In this document: one piece after another, positions 43,009 to 52,392 of the stretch
Numbering within the stretch: the stretch's first letter is position 1
Layout of the letters: the number at the start of each line of letters is the position of its first letter
Origin: Caulobacter endophyticus
Lineage (GTDB): Bacteria; Pseudomonadota; Alphaproteobacteria; Caulobacterales; Caulobacteraceae
DNA length: 64,000 nt
Assembly: GCF_003116815.1 (NCBI RefSeq)
Contig: NZ_QDKQ01000071.1
Span: 220,630 to 284,629 of the forward strand
Direction of reading: 5' to 3'
Translations under genes and position numbers: made by a program
Notes under the pieces: model-generated
Told to the model about the DNA's origin: nothing
Databases searched by the model: none
Seen by the model: the letters and a program-made list of their open reading frames with translations, nothing else

Positions 43009-44493
43009 ATGACCGGCCTGCTCAGCCTTACGACCTTCGCTCCGCTCGTCGGCGTGGCCCTGATCCTGGCGGCTCGCGCCGCCAAGGGGCCGGGCGCCGC
43101 CACCGACACCCTGTCCAAGTGGATCGCCCTGGCGACCACCCTGGTCACCTTCGCCCTGGCGCTGGTGGTGACCCTGCAGTTCGACCCGAAGAACCCGGGC
43201 TTCCAGTTCGTGGAAGACGTCGCCTGGTTCGCGGGCCTGCACTATCGCATGGGCATCGACGGCATCTCGGTGCTGCTGGTCCTGCTCACCGCCTTCCTGC
43301 TGCCGATCTGTATCGTGGCCAGCTGGAAGTCGGTCGAGAAGCGCGTCGTCGAATACCTGATCGCCTTCCTGGTCCTCGAGACCCTGGTGGTCGGCGTGTT
43401 CTGCGCGCTGGACCTGGTGCTGTTCTACCTCTTCTTCGAAGGGGGCCTGGTGCCGATGTTCCTGATCATCGGCATCTGGGGCGGCAAGCGCCGGATCTAC
43501 GCGGCCTACAAGTTCTTCCTCTACACGCTGCTCGGCTCGGTGCTGATGCTGGCGGCCATCCTGGCCATGATCTCGATCGCCGGCACCTCGTCGATCCCCG
43601 AGCTCATGACCTACAAGTTCGCCCCGTGGCTCCAGACCTGGCTGTGGCTGGCCTTCTTCGCCTCGTTCGCGGTGAAGATGCCGATGTGGCCGGTGCACAC
43701 CTGGCTGCCCGACGCCCACGTTGAAGCCCCGACGGCGGGTTCGGTCATCCTGGCCGGCATCCTGCTGAAGATGGGCGGCTACGGCTTCATGCGCTTCAGC
43801 ATCCCGATGTTCCCGAACGCCTCGGAGATGTTCCAGCCGCTGGTGTTCGCCATGTCGGGCATCGCCATCGTCTACACCTCGCTGGTCGCCTTCCGTCAGA
43901 CCGACATCAAGAAGCTGATCGCCTACTCGTCGGTCGCCCACATGGGCTTCGTGACCATGGGCATCTTCTCGGGCAACGCCGCCGGCGAGCAGGGCGCCCT
44001 GTTCCAGATGATCAGCCACGGCGTGATCTCGGGCGCGCTCTTCCTCTGCGTCGGCGTGGTCTACGACCGCATGCACACTCGCGAGATCGCCTTCTACGGC
44101 GGCCTGACCAACCGCATGCCGCACTACGCCTTCGTGTTCCTGCTGTTCACGATGGGTAACGTCGGCCTGCCGGGCACCTCCGGCTTCGTCGGTGAAATCC
44201 TGACGATGACCGGCGTCTACCAGGCCTCGACCTGGACGGCGATCGTGTCGGCCACCGGCGTGATCCTGTCGGCGATGTACGCCCTGACGCTGTACCGCCG
44301 CGTCATGTACGGCGAGATCGTCAATCCGGAACTGAAGACGATCACCGACCTCGACGCGCGCGAGATCCTGCTCTTCGTGCCGCTGATCATCATGACCCTG
44401 GTGCTCGGCATCTATCCCAATCTTGTGTTCAACCTGACCGCGTCGTCCGTCGACGGGCTCGTCGGCGCCTGGCGCGCCGCCGTGGGCGGGTGA
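43009..44493 (+). CDS. nuoM: NADH-quinone oxidoreductase subunit M
   Basis: 494 residues, antiporter-like, about 14 helices. The EGGLVPMFLIIGIWGG, HTWLPDAHVEAPTAGSVILAG and LIAYSSVAHMGFV segments are conserved. It is a proton-pumping subunit of complex I, after nuoL by 10 bases. Confidence 0.98.
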   Translation: MTGLLSLTTFAPLVGVALILAARAAKGPGAATDTLSKWIALATTLVTFALALVVTLQFDPKNPGFQFVEDVAWFAGLHYRMGIDGISVLLVLLTAFLLPICIVASWKSVEKRVVEYLIAFLVLETLVVGVFCALDLVLFYLFFEGGLVPMFLIIGIWGGKRRIYAAYKFFLYTLLGSVLMLAAILAMISIAGTSSIPELMTYKFAPWLQTWLWLAFFASFAVKMPMWPVHTWLPDAHVEAPTAGSVILAGILLKMGGYGFMRFSIPMFPNASEMFQPLVFAMSGIAIVYTSLVAFRQTDIKKLIAYSSVAHMGFVTMGIFSGNAAGEQGALFQMISHGVISGALFLCVGVVYDRMHTREIAFYGGLTNRMPHYAFVFLLFTMGNVGLPGTSGFVGEILTMTGVYQASTWTAIVSATGVILSAMYALTLYRRVMYGEIVNPELKTITDLDAREILLFVPLIIMTLVLGIYPNLVFNLTASSVDGLVGAWRAAVGG

Positions 44494-44501
44494 GGGACCC
44501 C

Positions 44502-45941
44502 ATGACGTTCTCCGCCAACATCTCCCTCGTCCTGCCCGAGCTGGTCCTCGGGGTCTCGGCCCTGCTGCTGCTGGTCTGGGGCGCCTTCTCCAAGAAGACC
44601 ACGCCGGTCTTCACGGGCGCTTCGGTCCTGGCGCTGCTGGCCGCCGCCGTCCTGGCGGCGATCGGTCCGCACGGCCACGCCTTCAACGGCGTCTACTCGG
44701 CCGACGCCGCCGCCAGCTACGCCAAGGTCGCGATCTTCCTGTTCAGCGCCCTGGCCATCGTGCTCGGCGATCGCTGGCTGGCCGCCCGCGGCGACCAGAA
44801 GTTCGAGTTCCCGGTCCTGGTCGTACTGTCGGCCGTCGGCATGGGCGTCACCGCCTCGGCCGGCGACCTGATCAGCCTCTATATCGGCGTCGAGCTGCAA
44901 TCGCTGGCCCTGTACGTCCTGGCGGCCTTCCGCCGCGACGACGCCAAGGCCTCGGAAGCGGGCCTGAAGTACTTCGTGCTGGGCGCGCTGTCGTCGGGCA
45001 TCCTGCTGTACGGCGCCTCGCTGATCTACGGCTTCGCCGGTTCGACCCGCTTCGCCGACATCGCCGTCGCCTCGCACGGCGCTCATGGCCTTGGCCTGCT
45101 GTTCGGCCTGATCTTCGTGATCTGCGGCCTGGCGTTCAAGGTTTCGGCCGCGCCGTTCCACATGTGGACGCCGGACGTCTACGAAGGCGCCCCGACCCCG
45201 GTCGTCGGCTTCTTCGCCGCCGCGCCGAAGCTGGCCGCCATGATGATGTTCGCCCGCGTGCTGGGCGACGCCTTCCCCGACGCCGTGTCGCAATGGCGCC
45301 AGGTGCTGATCATCGCGGCCCTGCTGTCGGTGTTCGTCGGCGCCTTCGCGGGTCTGGCCCAGACCAACCTCAAGCGCCTGTGGGCCTATTCCTCGATCGC
45401 CAACGTCGGCTACGCCCTGCTGGGCGTCGCCACCGGCGGCGAGGTCGGCATCCACTCGATGCTGGTGTTCATGGTGCTCTACATGGTGGACGTCACCGGC
45501 TTCTTCGCCTGCCTGCAGGCGCTGAACCGCGACGGCAAGCCGATGGAGACCATCGAGGACATGGCCGGCCTGGTGAAGCAGCGTCCGGGCGTGGCCCTGG
45601 CCCTTACAGCGTTCTCGCTGTCGGCGCTCGGCCTGCCGCCGTTCTCGGGCTTCTGGGCCAAGTTCTACGTCTTCAAGGCCGCCATGGGCGCGGGCGACGT
45701 GCCGCTGCAGTGGGCCGCCGTGCTCGGCCTCGTGGGCAGCGTCGTGGCCGCCTTCTATTACCTGCGCCTGATCAAGGCGATGTGGTTCGATGCGCCGGCC
45801 GGCGCGGTGGACAAGCCGCAACCGACCGCTCGCGCGATCGGCTTCGCCGCGGCGCTGTTCTCGTTCCCGGTCGTCCTGGTCGCGCTGATCTGGCTCGACC
45901 CCGCCGCCAAGCTCGCGGCGGCGGCTTTCGGCCACCTGTGA
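44502..45941 (+). CDS. nuoN: NADH-quinone oxidoreductase subunit N
   Basis: 479 residues from the ATG at 44502, which has GAGGGA just upstream; a GTG four codons earlier overlapping the nuoM stop is possible. Antiporter-like, 14 helices; YIGVELQSLALYVLAAFRR and FHMWTPDVYEGAPTPVVGFFAAAPK are conserved. It is the last complex I subunit gene and runs directly into birA. Confidence 0.97.
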   Translation: MTFSANISLVLPELVLGVSALLLLVWGAFSKKTTPVFTGASVLALLAAAVLAAIGPHGHAFNGVYSADAAASYAKVAIFLFSALAIVLGDRWLAARGDQKFEFPVLVVLSAVGMGVTASAGDLISLYIGVELQSLALYVLAAFRRDDAKASEAGLKYFVLGALSSGILLYGASLIYGFAGSTRFADIAVASHGAHGLGLLFGLIFVICGLAFKVSAAPFHMWTPDVYEGAPTPVVGFFAAAPKLAAMMMFARVLGDAFPDAVSQWRQVLIIAALLSVFVGAFAGLAQTNLKRLWAYSSIANVGYALLGVATGGEVGIHSMLVFMVLYMVDVTGFFACLQALNRDGKPMETIEDMAGLVKQRPGVALALTAFSLSALGLPPFSGFWAKFYVFKAAMGAGDVPLQWAAVLGLVGSVVAAFYYLRLIKAMWFDAPAGAVDKPQPTARAIGFAAALFSFPVVLVALIWLDPAAKLAAAAFGHL

Positions 45942-45942
45942 C

Positions 45943-46713
45943 GTGACGGGCGGCCCCCCGTTCGACAACGGGGCGGGCAAGGGGCCGCCCGTCGTCGTTC
46001 TCGACGAGATCGACTCGACCAACGCCGAGGTCCGCCGTCGCGCAGAAGCGGGGCGGACCGACGCCGTCTGGATCGTCGGCCTGCGGCAGACCGCGGGCCG
46101 GGGGCGCCGGGGCCGCGCCTGGGAAACCGGCGACGGCAACCTGGCCGCCACCCTTCTGCTCACCCTCGACAAGCCGCCGGCCGAGGCCGCCCAGGTCTCG
46201 TTCGTCGCCGCCCTTGCGGTGGCCGACCTGCTGGCGACCTATGTGCCCGAGCGTCTGGTCAGCCTGAAATGGCCCAACGACCCGATGGTCGGCGGCCTGA
46301 AGATCAGCGGCATCCTCATCGAGTCCGGCAAGTCGCCGGACGGCGGCCTGTGGCTGGCCGTGGGGATCGGCGTCAACTTGGCCCGCAAGCCCATCGACAG
46401 CGAGCGCCCGACCACGGCGCTGCCGACCTGGCGCGCCGAACCGCCGCCGTCGCCGGAGGAGGCGATCAAGGTGCTGGCCGCTTCGTTCGACCGCTGGCTC
46501 GACGTCTGGATGCGCCTGGGCTTTCCCGCCATCGCCGACGCCTGGACCGCCAAGGCCCACGGCATGGGCGAACCCTGCGTCGCCCGGCTCGGCAATGAGA
46601 CGGTGGAGGGCATAGCCGAGGGCCTGGACAGCGATGGGGCCTTGCGCCTGCGCCTGGCTGACGGCCAACTGCGCCGGATCACCGCCGGCGACGTCTTCTT
46701 CGGAGCTTCCTGA
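45943..46713 (+). CDS. birA: Biotin--[acetyl-CoA-carboxylase] ligase
   Basis: 256 residues from a GTG one base after the nuoN stop. It has the catalytic core only; the N-terminal DNA-binding domain of the enterobacterial bifunctional BirA is absent, so it is a plain ligase (class I). The biotinyl-AMP site TAGRGRRGRAW and the LKWPNDPMVGGLKISGILIE segment with the key lysine are visible. It biotinylates the carboxyl carrier protein. Overlaps coaX by one base. Confidence 0.95.
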   Translation: MTGGPPFDNGAGKGPPVVVLDEIDSTNAEVRRRAEAGRTDAVWIVGLRQTAGRGRRGRAWETGDGNLAATLLLTLDKPPAEAAQVSFVAALAVADLLATYVPERLVSLKWPNDPMVGGLKISGILIESGKSPDGGLWLAVGIGVNLARKPIDSERPTTALPTWRAEPPPSPEEAIKVLAASFDRWLDVWMRLGFPAIADAWTAKAHGMGEPCVARLGNETVEGIAEGLDSDGALRLRLADGQLRRITAGDVFFGAS

Positions 46714-47492
46714 TGCTGCTGGCCATCGAACAGGGCAACACCAACACCATGTTCGCCATCCACGACGGCCAGTCGTGGATCGCCCAGTGGCGGGCCGCCA
46801 CCGAGAGCACCCGCACCGCCGACGAGTACGTGGTGTGGCTGTCGCAACTGATGTCGATGCAGGGCCTGGGCTTCCGCTCGCTGGACGCCTGCATCATCTC
46901 CAGCGTCGTGCCCCAGTCGCTGTTCAACCTGCGCAACCTGTCGCGCCGCTACCTGAACGTCGAGCCGCTGGTGATCGGCGAGAACGCCAGGCTGGGCGTC
47001 GATATCCGCATCGACAAGCCGTCCGAGGCCGGCGCCGACCGCCTGGTCAACGCCGTGGGCGCCAGCATGCTCTACAAGGGGCCGCTGATCGTCATCGACA
47101 GCGGCACGGCCACGACCTTCGATATCGTGGCCGCTGACGGCGCCTTCGAGGGCGGCATCATCGCTCCCGGCATCAACCTCTCCATGCAGGCGCTGCACGA
47201 AGCGGCCGCCAAGCTGCCCCGCATCGCCATCCAGCGTCCCGGCAAGATCGTGGGCACCGACACGGTCGGCGCCATGCAGTCGGGCGTGTTCTGGGGCTAT
47301 ATCTCGCTCATCGAAGGCCTCGTCTCGCGCATCAAGGAAGAGCGCGGCGAGGCCCTGACCGTGGTCGCCACCGGCGGCGTCGCCTCGCTGTTCGAGGGCG
47401 CCACCGACAGCATCGACCACTTCGACCCTGATCTGACCATCCGTGGTCTCCTCGAAATTCACCGCCGCAATACCCACCTAGAGATCGAATGA
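46713..47492 (+). CDS. coaX: Type III pantothenate kinase
   Basis: 259 residues. It phosphorylates pantothenate in coenzyme A synthesis. GADRLVNAVGA and IDSGTATTFD are the conserved substrate and phosphate motifs. In the first motif, LLAIEQGNTN, residue 6 is Glu where family members usually have Asp (DxGNT); the change is conservative. It overlaps birA (TGATG) and the RNase J gene (ATGA), so the three are coupled. Confidence 0.94.
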   Translation: MLLAIEQGNTNTMFAIHDGQSWIAQWRAATESTRTADEYVVWLSQLMSMQGLGFRSLDACIISSVVPQSLFNLRNLSRRYLNVEPLVIGENARLGVDIRIDKPSEAGADRLVNAVGASMLYKGPLIVIDSGTATTFDIVAADGAFEGGIIAPGINLSMQALHEAAAKLPRIAIQRPGKIVGTDTVGAMQSGVFWGYISLIEGLVSRIKEERGEALTVVATGGVASLFEGATDSIDHFDPDLTIRGLLEIHRRNTHLEIE

Positions 47493-49168
47493 AAAAGCAA
47501 ACCAACGACGAGCTCGTCTTCCTGCCGCTGGGCGGGTCGAACGAGATCGGCATGAACTTCAACCTGTACGGCTACGGCCCCGCCGACGACCGCAAGTGGA
47601 TCGTCGTCGACCTGGGCGTCACTTTCGGCGACCAGACGACGCCGGGCGTCGAGATCATCCTGCCCGACCCCGAGTACATCGTTCCCTATGCCGACGACAT
47701 TCTCGGCATCGTCCTGACCCACGCGCACGAAGACCACTTGGGCGCCGTCGCCTGGCTGTGGCCGCAGCTGAAGGCGCCGGTCTACGCCACGCCCTTCACC
47801 GCCTTCCTGCTGCGCGAGAAGCTGCGCGACGCCAACCTGCTGGACGAGGTCGAGATCATCGAGGTGCCGCTGAGCGGCAGCTTCGACCTGGGACCGTTCC
47901 ACCTGGAAATGGTCACCCTGACCCACTCGATCCCCGAGCCGAACGGCCTGGCGATCAAGACCCCGCTGGGCACCATCCTGCACACCGGCGACTGGAAGAT
48001 CGATCCCGATCCGCAGCTCGGCGCAGCCACCGACGTCGAGGCCCTGCGCCGCCTGGGCGACGAAGGCGTGCTGGCCATGGTCTGCGACAGCACCAACGTC
48101 TTCGTCGAGGGCGAGTCCGGCTCGGAAGCCGACGTTCGCGTCGAGCTGAACAAGCTGATCGGCAGCCTGACGGGCAAGATCGCCGTGGCCTGCTTCGCCT
48201 CGAACGTGGCGCGCATGGACACCGTGATCCGCGCCGCCCAGGCCGCCGGCCGCAAGGTCTGCCTGGCTGGCCGCTCGATGCACCGCATGGCCGCCGCCGC
48301 TCGGTCGGTCGGGCTGCTCGACGGCCTCGACCCCTTCGTCACCGACGACCAGGCCAAGCACATGCCCGAGAATGAGATCCTGTATCTCTGCACCGGCAGC
48401 CAGGGCGAGGCGAGGGCGGCTCTCGCCCGCATCGCCGAGGGCAACCACCCGCACGTCAAGCTGTCGTCGGGCGACCACGTGGTGTTCAGCTCGCGCGTGA
48501 TCCCGGGCAACGAGATCCCGATCCGCAACCTGCAGAACAAGCTGGCCGACCGCGGCGTGCGCCTGCACACCGAGCGCGACACCCCCGGCATCCACGTCAG
48601 CGGCCACCCGTGCCGCGACGAGCTCAAGCAGATGTACCAGTGGGCCCGCCCGCAGATCGCCGTGCCGACCCATGGCGAGCGCCGTCACCTGCTCGAGCAC
48701 GCCGCCTTCGCCAAGGACCTGCAGGTCCCGCACGCCGTCAGCCCGCGTAACGGCGACATGGTGCGCCTGGCGCCCGGCCATCCGGAGATCATCGACGAGG
48801 TGCCGGCCGGTCGCCTCTATGTCGACGGCGGCGTCGTGACGCCCGAGAACGGCGAGGCCCTGCGCGAGCGTCGCCACGCGGCGTTCAACGGCGTGCTGGC
48901 CGTATCGATCGTGCTGGACGGCCGCAACAAGATCGTCTCGGGCCCGCAGGTCCGCGGCCTTGGTTTGGCCGGCGACGAAGAATACCCCCTCGACGAGGCG
49001 CTCGACGACCTGGCGGAAGAGGCCGAGGAGGCCTTCAAGCGCCTGTCGGGCGACGACCGCGAGATCGACGAGACGATCGAGAACGCCATCTCGCGCGCGG
49101 TCAAGAAAGCCGCCTTCCGCATCTGGGAACGCAAGCCGGTCGTCGAGACGACCGTGCTGCGTCTCTGA
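47489..49168 (+). CDS. rnj: Ribonuclease J
   Basis: 559 residues. Metallo-beta-lactamase fold with the metal site LTHAHEDHLGA (H78, H80, D82, H83), a beta-CASP domain (CFASNVARMDTVIRAAQAAGRKV) and C-terminal dimerisation domain. It is an endo- and 5'-3' exonuclease that processes mRNA and rRNA. It begins as ATGA on coaX. Confidence 0.96.
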   Translation: MKKQTNDELVFLPLGGSNEIGMNFNLYGYGPADDRKWIVVDLGVTFGDQTTPGVEIILPDPEYIVPYADDILGIVLTHAHEDHLGAVAWLWPQLKAPVYATPFTAFLLREKLRDANLLDEVEIIEVPLSGSFDLGPFHLEMVTLTHSIPEPNGLAIKTPLGTILHTGDWKIDPDPQLGAATDVEALRRLGDEGVLAMVCDSTNVFVEGESGSEADVRVELNKLIGSLTGKIAVACFASNVARMDTVIRAAQAAGRKVCLAGRSMHRMAAAARSVGLLDGLDPFVTDDQAKHMPENEILYLCTGSQGEARAALARIAEGNHPHVKLSSGDHVVFSSRVIPGNEIPIRNLQNKLADRGVRLHTERDTPGIHVSGHPCRDELKQMYQWARPQIAVPTHGERRHLLEHAAFAKDLQVPHAVSPRNGDMVRLAPGHPEIIDEVPAGRLYVDGGVVTPENGEALRERRHAAFNGVLAVSIVLDGRNKIVSGPQVRGLGLAGDEEYPLDEALDDLAEEAEEAFKRLSGDDREIDETIENAISRAVKKAAFRIWERKPVVETTVLRL

Positions 49169-49175
49169 CGCCCGC

Positions 49176-49907
49176 ATGAGCATCGACGATCTGGCCCCGA
49201 CCGAGCCCCCGGAAACGCCTTCGCGGCGAGAGGGGATCTTCGGCCAGGGACCAGCCGTCATCTGGTTCGAGGCCTGGCCGGTCCTGGTGATCCTGGGCCT
49301 GATCTGGATCGTCTTCGCCGCCCAACTGGCCAGCGCGCCTCTGGGGCTGGAGGAGCGGATGCTCAGCTACGGCGCCTTCCACCCCGGCAATTTCCGGGAC
49401 GGACTGTGGTGGACGCCGCTGACCTCGATGTTCCTGCACGCCGGCTGGCTGCACGTGGTCATGAACTCTGCCGCCCTGGTCGCCCTGGGGCCGGGCCTCG
49501 CCCAGCGCCTGGGGCGAGACGCCTTGGGCGGCCTGCTGTTCGCCGGGCTCTATATTGGCTGCGGTCTGGCCGGCGTGGCGCTGGCCGGGCTGTTGATGCC
49601 CGACGCCTGGCTGCTGGGCGCCTCGGGCGCGATCTGCGGCCTGTGGGGCGCGAGCGCGCGGCTGGTCGGGCCGGGCAGGGAAGAGCTGCATCCGATCTTC
49701 TCCAAGGCCGTCGGCCGTTCGGCCCTGTCGTTCCTGGTGATGAACCTGATCGTCGTTGTCGCCGCCGGCGCCTACGGCCTGGCCAGCCAGCAGGGGCTGA
49801 TCCTGGTCTCATGGCAGGCGCACCTGGGCGGTTTCGTGCTAGGCCTGCTGCTGGTCGGCTTGCTGCCGGTGCGCTTCCACTGGCTGAAGGGCCTTCGCGG
49901 CGCTTGA
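49176..49907 (+). CDS. Rhomboid-family intramembrane serine protease
   Basis: 243 residues from the ATG at 49176. About six membrane helices; the catalytic dyad is S150 in LGASGAICG (GxSG) and H216 in WQAHLGGFVLG, and N97 is in the HVVMNSAAL helix (HxxxN). It cleaves membrane proteins within the bilayer; substrate unknown. It follows rnj by 7 bases and probably shares its transcript. Confidence 0.9.
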   Translation: MSIDDLAPTEPPETPSRREGIFGQGPAVIWFEAWPVLVILGLIWIVFAAQLASAPLGLEERMLSYGAFHPGNFRDGLWWTPLTSMFLHAGWLHVVMNSAALVALGPGLAQRLGRDALGGLLFAGLYIGCGLAGVALAGLLMPDAWLLGASGAICGLWGASARLVGPGREELHPIFSKAVGRSALSFLVMNLIVVVAAGAYGLASQQGLILVSWQAHLGGFVLGLLLVGLLPVRFHWLKGLRGA

Positions 49908-49968
49908 CTGCCGCGGCCGGAGGCGCGGTTAGTTGGGCTCCAACTCCGCACGAACCGGGACAGGAACC

Positions 49969-50388
49969 ATGATCGGCAGGCTCAACCACATCGGCGTCGC
50001 CACGCCCTCCATCGACGAGTCGGTGAAGATGTATCGCGAGCTGCTGGGCGCCACCTCGGTCACCGAGAAGTGGGCCATGCCCGAGCAGGGCGTCTGGGTC
50101 TGCTTCGTCAATCTGCCCAACAGCCAGATCGAGCTGATCGAGCCCTATGGCGAGGCCTCGCCGATCCACGCCTTCCTGGCCAAGAACCCCAAGGGCGGCC
50201 AGCACCATGTGTGTTTCGAGGTCGAGAACATCCATGAGGCGCGTGACGCGCTGGTCGCCAAGGGCGCGACCGTGCTAGGCGAGCCCAGGATCGGCGCCCA
50301 CGGAACGCTGATCATCTTCGTTCACCCCAAGGACATGGGCGGCATGCTCGTGGAATTGATGGAAAGCCCCAAGGACGCGCATCACTGA
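49969..50388 (+). CDS. mce: Methylmalonyl-CoA epimerase
   Basis: 139 residues from the ATG at 49969 with AGGAA upstream. VOC-fold metalloenzyme: the metal ligands are in LNHIGVAT (His), GGQHHVCFEV (His) and GGMLVELME (Glu). It interconverts the 2R and 2S forms of methylmalonyl-CoA in propionate metabolism. It overlaps the DUF1467 gene by one base (TGATG), as is common in Alphaproteobacteria. Confidence 0.95.
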   Translation: MIGRLNHIGVATPSIDESVKMYRELLGATSVTEKWAMPEQGVWVCFVNLPNSQIELIEPYGEASPIHAFLAKNPKGGQHHVCFEVENIHEARDALVAKGATVLGEPRIGAHGTLIIFVHPKDMGGMLVELMESPKDAHH

Positions 50389-50648
50389 TGGGCCCGATCA
50401 CCAGCGTCGCGATCTTCCTGACCATCTGGTGGACGGTGCTGTTCGCCGTGCTGCCCCTGGGCGCGCGCAGTTACCACGAGATGGGAATCGAGCCGCCGCC
50501 CGGCGCGGATCCCGGCGCGCCGGTGAACCCCAACCTCAAGCGCAAGTTCCTCACCACCACCTGGGTGGCGGCGCTGCTGTTTGCGATTCTCTGGCTGGTG
50601 GTGAAGTTCCAGCTGGTCAGCCTGCCGGAGCTGCCCTCGACCTACTGA
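50388..50648 (+). CDS. DUF1467 family membrane protein
   Basis: 86 residues with two membrane helices (about 6-24 and 58-74), joined by a loop containing GARSYHEMGIEPPPGADPGAP. The pattern matches DUF1467, a family usually next to mce and proS in Alphaproteobacteria. Function unknown. Confidence 0.88.
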   Translation: MGPITSVAIFLTIWWTVLFAVLPLGARSYHEMGIEPPPGADPGAPVNPNLKRKFLTTTWVAALLFAILWLVVKFQLVSLPELPSTY

Positions 50649-51063
50649 AAACTTTTGCAGCCGGGGTGTCGGCGCCCAAGCCTTGTGCGACCCGCGATCT
50701 CCTACCCGTCAAACGCCCATGTCTTGGGCGAAACGCGCGGAGCTTGAACGTCAGCCGCAATCGCATGCCCCAACAGCCGTTCGACGGTCGTAGATTGTCA
50801 TGACGAGGCCGGGTTCGGCCTTGCTCTGTGGCGTCTTCCCCGACGATGAACTTGAACGGCCGCGCGATTGAACCGCGCGGCCTTCTTTTCGTTTAGCCTG
50901 GCCCGAAGGCGTCGGGCCAGGCGAGGGCGGCTTCGGCGCCCAACTCTTTCGACAGTTAGGCGCCCTCGACACTCAAAACGTCATCTTTTCGCCGCGCGCG
51001 TTGCCAAGCTGAACGGCGAGCGGCTATCTCAACGCCTCGAATACTCCCGGAGACGTCTCGTCC
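50649..51063. other. Gap between DUF1467 gene and proS with hairpins and a terminator
   Basis: 415 bases without a convincing protein gene. It holds CGCCCA-TGTCT-TGGGCG (50714-50730), AGGCCG-GGTT-CGGCCT (50806-50821) and a strong terminator (50858-50891). The set would suit a small RNA gene ending at that terminator; otherwise it is the operon's trailer. Confidence 0.5.
50858..50891 (+). terminator. Rho-independent terminator before proS
   Basis: A perfect 9-base stem GGCCGCGCG/CGCGCGGCC with loop ATTGAAC is followed by TTCTTTTC. It is over 200 bases past the nearest upstream stop, so it could end a separate small RNA transcript. Confidence 0.88.
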
Positions 51064-52392
51064 ATGCGCCTGTCGCGCTACTTCCTGCCCGTCCTGAAAG
51101 AAGCTCCCTCCGACGCCCAGATCGCTTCGCACCAGCTGATGCTGCGCGCGGGCATGATCCGCCAGGAGGCCGCCGGCATCTATGCGTGGCTGCCACTGGG
51201 CCTGCGGGTGCTGAACAAGATCGAGCAGATCGTCCGCGAGGAGATGGATCGCGCCGGCGCGATCGAGCTGTTGATGCCGACCTTGCAGCTTGCCGACCTC
51301 TGGCGCGAGTCGGGCCGCTACGACGCCTACGGACCGGAGATGCTGCGCATAACCGATCGTCACGAGCGCGAGCTGCTGTACGGGCCCACCAACGAGGAGA
51401 TGGTCACCGAGATCTTCCGCGCCTCGGTGCGGAGCTACAAGGACCTGCCCAAGAACCTCTACCATGTGCAGTGGAAGTTCCGCGACGAGCGCCGCCCGCG
51501 CTTCGGCGTGATGCGCGGCCGCGAGTTCCTGATGAAGGACGCCTACAGCTTCGACCTCGACGCCGAGGGCGCGCGCAAGTCGTACAACCGCATGTTCGTG
51601 GCCTATCTGAACCTCTACGCCCGCATGGGCCTGAAGGCCGTGCCGATGCGCGCCGACACCGGCCCGATCGGCGGCGACCTGTCCCACGAGTTCATCGTGC
51701 TGGCCGAGACGGGCGAGAGCGCCGTCTTCTGCCACAAGGACCTGGTCGAGATGGATCCGCCGGGCGCCGATGTCGACTGGTACGGCGACCTGCAGCCGCT
51801 GGTGGACCAGCGCACGGCCCTCTACGCCGCCACCGAGGAAATGCACGACGAAGCCGCCTTCGACGCGATCCCCGAGGGCGACCGCCTGTCGGCCCGCGGC
51901 ATCGAGGTCGGCCACATCTTCTCGTTCGGCACGAAGTATTCCGAGCCGATGAAGGCCAACGTCATGGGCCCCGACGGCAAGGAAGTTGCGGTCCAGATGG
52001 GCAGCTATGGCGTCGGCGTTTCGCGCCTGCTGGGCGCGATCATCGAGGCCAGCCACGACGAGGGCGGCATCATCTGGCCCGAAAGCGTCGCGCCGTTCCA
52101 CGTCGGCATCGTCAACATGCGCCAGGGCGACGCCGCCTGCGACGGCGCCTGCGAGGCCGCCTACAAGGCCCTGCAGGCCGCCGGTGTCGACGTGCTGTAC
52201 GACGACACCGATGCTCGTGGGGGCGCCAAGTTCGCCACCATGGACCTGATCGGCTTGCCCTGGCAGCTGATCGTCGGCCCCAAGGGCGTGGCCGAAGGCG
52301 TGGTCGAGCTGAAGAACCGCAAGACCGGCGAGCGGGTCTCCGAACCGCTCGACGCGGTTATCGCCCGCCTGACCGGCAAGGCCGCCGCCTGA
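51064..52392 (+). CDS. proS: Prolyl-tRNA synthetase
   Basis: 442 residues, the short alphaproteobacterial form that lacks the large editing insertion of the E. coli enzyme. Class II motifs are recognised: RQEAAGIYAWLPLGLRVLNKI (motif 1 area), KFRDERRPRFGVMRGREFLMKD (motif 2) and VQMGSYGVGVSRLLGA (motif 3), then an anticodon-binding domain. It charges tRNA-Pro. It overlaps lolC by one base. Confidence 0.97.
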   Translation: MRLSRYFLPVLKEAPSDAQIASHQLMLRAGMIRQEAAGIYAWLPLGLRVLNKIEQIVREEMDRAGAIELLMPTLQLADLWRESGRYDAYGPEMLRITDRHERELLYGPTNEEMVTEIFRASVRSYKDLPKNLYHVQWKFRDERRPRFGVMRGREFLMKDAYSFDLDAEGARKSYNRMFVAYLNLYARMGLKAVPMRADTGPIGGDLSHEFIVLAETGESAVFCHKDLVEMDPPGADVDWYGDLQPLVDQRTALYAATEEMHDEAAFDAIPEGDRLSARGIEVGHIFSFGTKYSEPMKANVMGPDGKEVAVQMGSYGVGVSRLLGAIIEASHDEGGIIWPESVAPFHVGIVNMRQGDAACDGACEAAYKALQAAGVDVLYDDTDARGGAKFATMDLIGLPWQLIVGPKGVAEGVVELKNRKTGERVSEPLDAVIARLTGKAAA

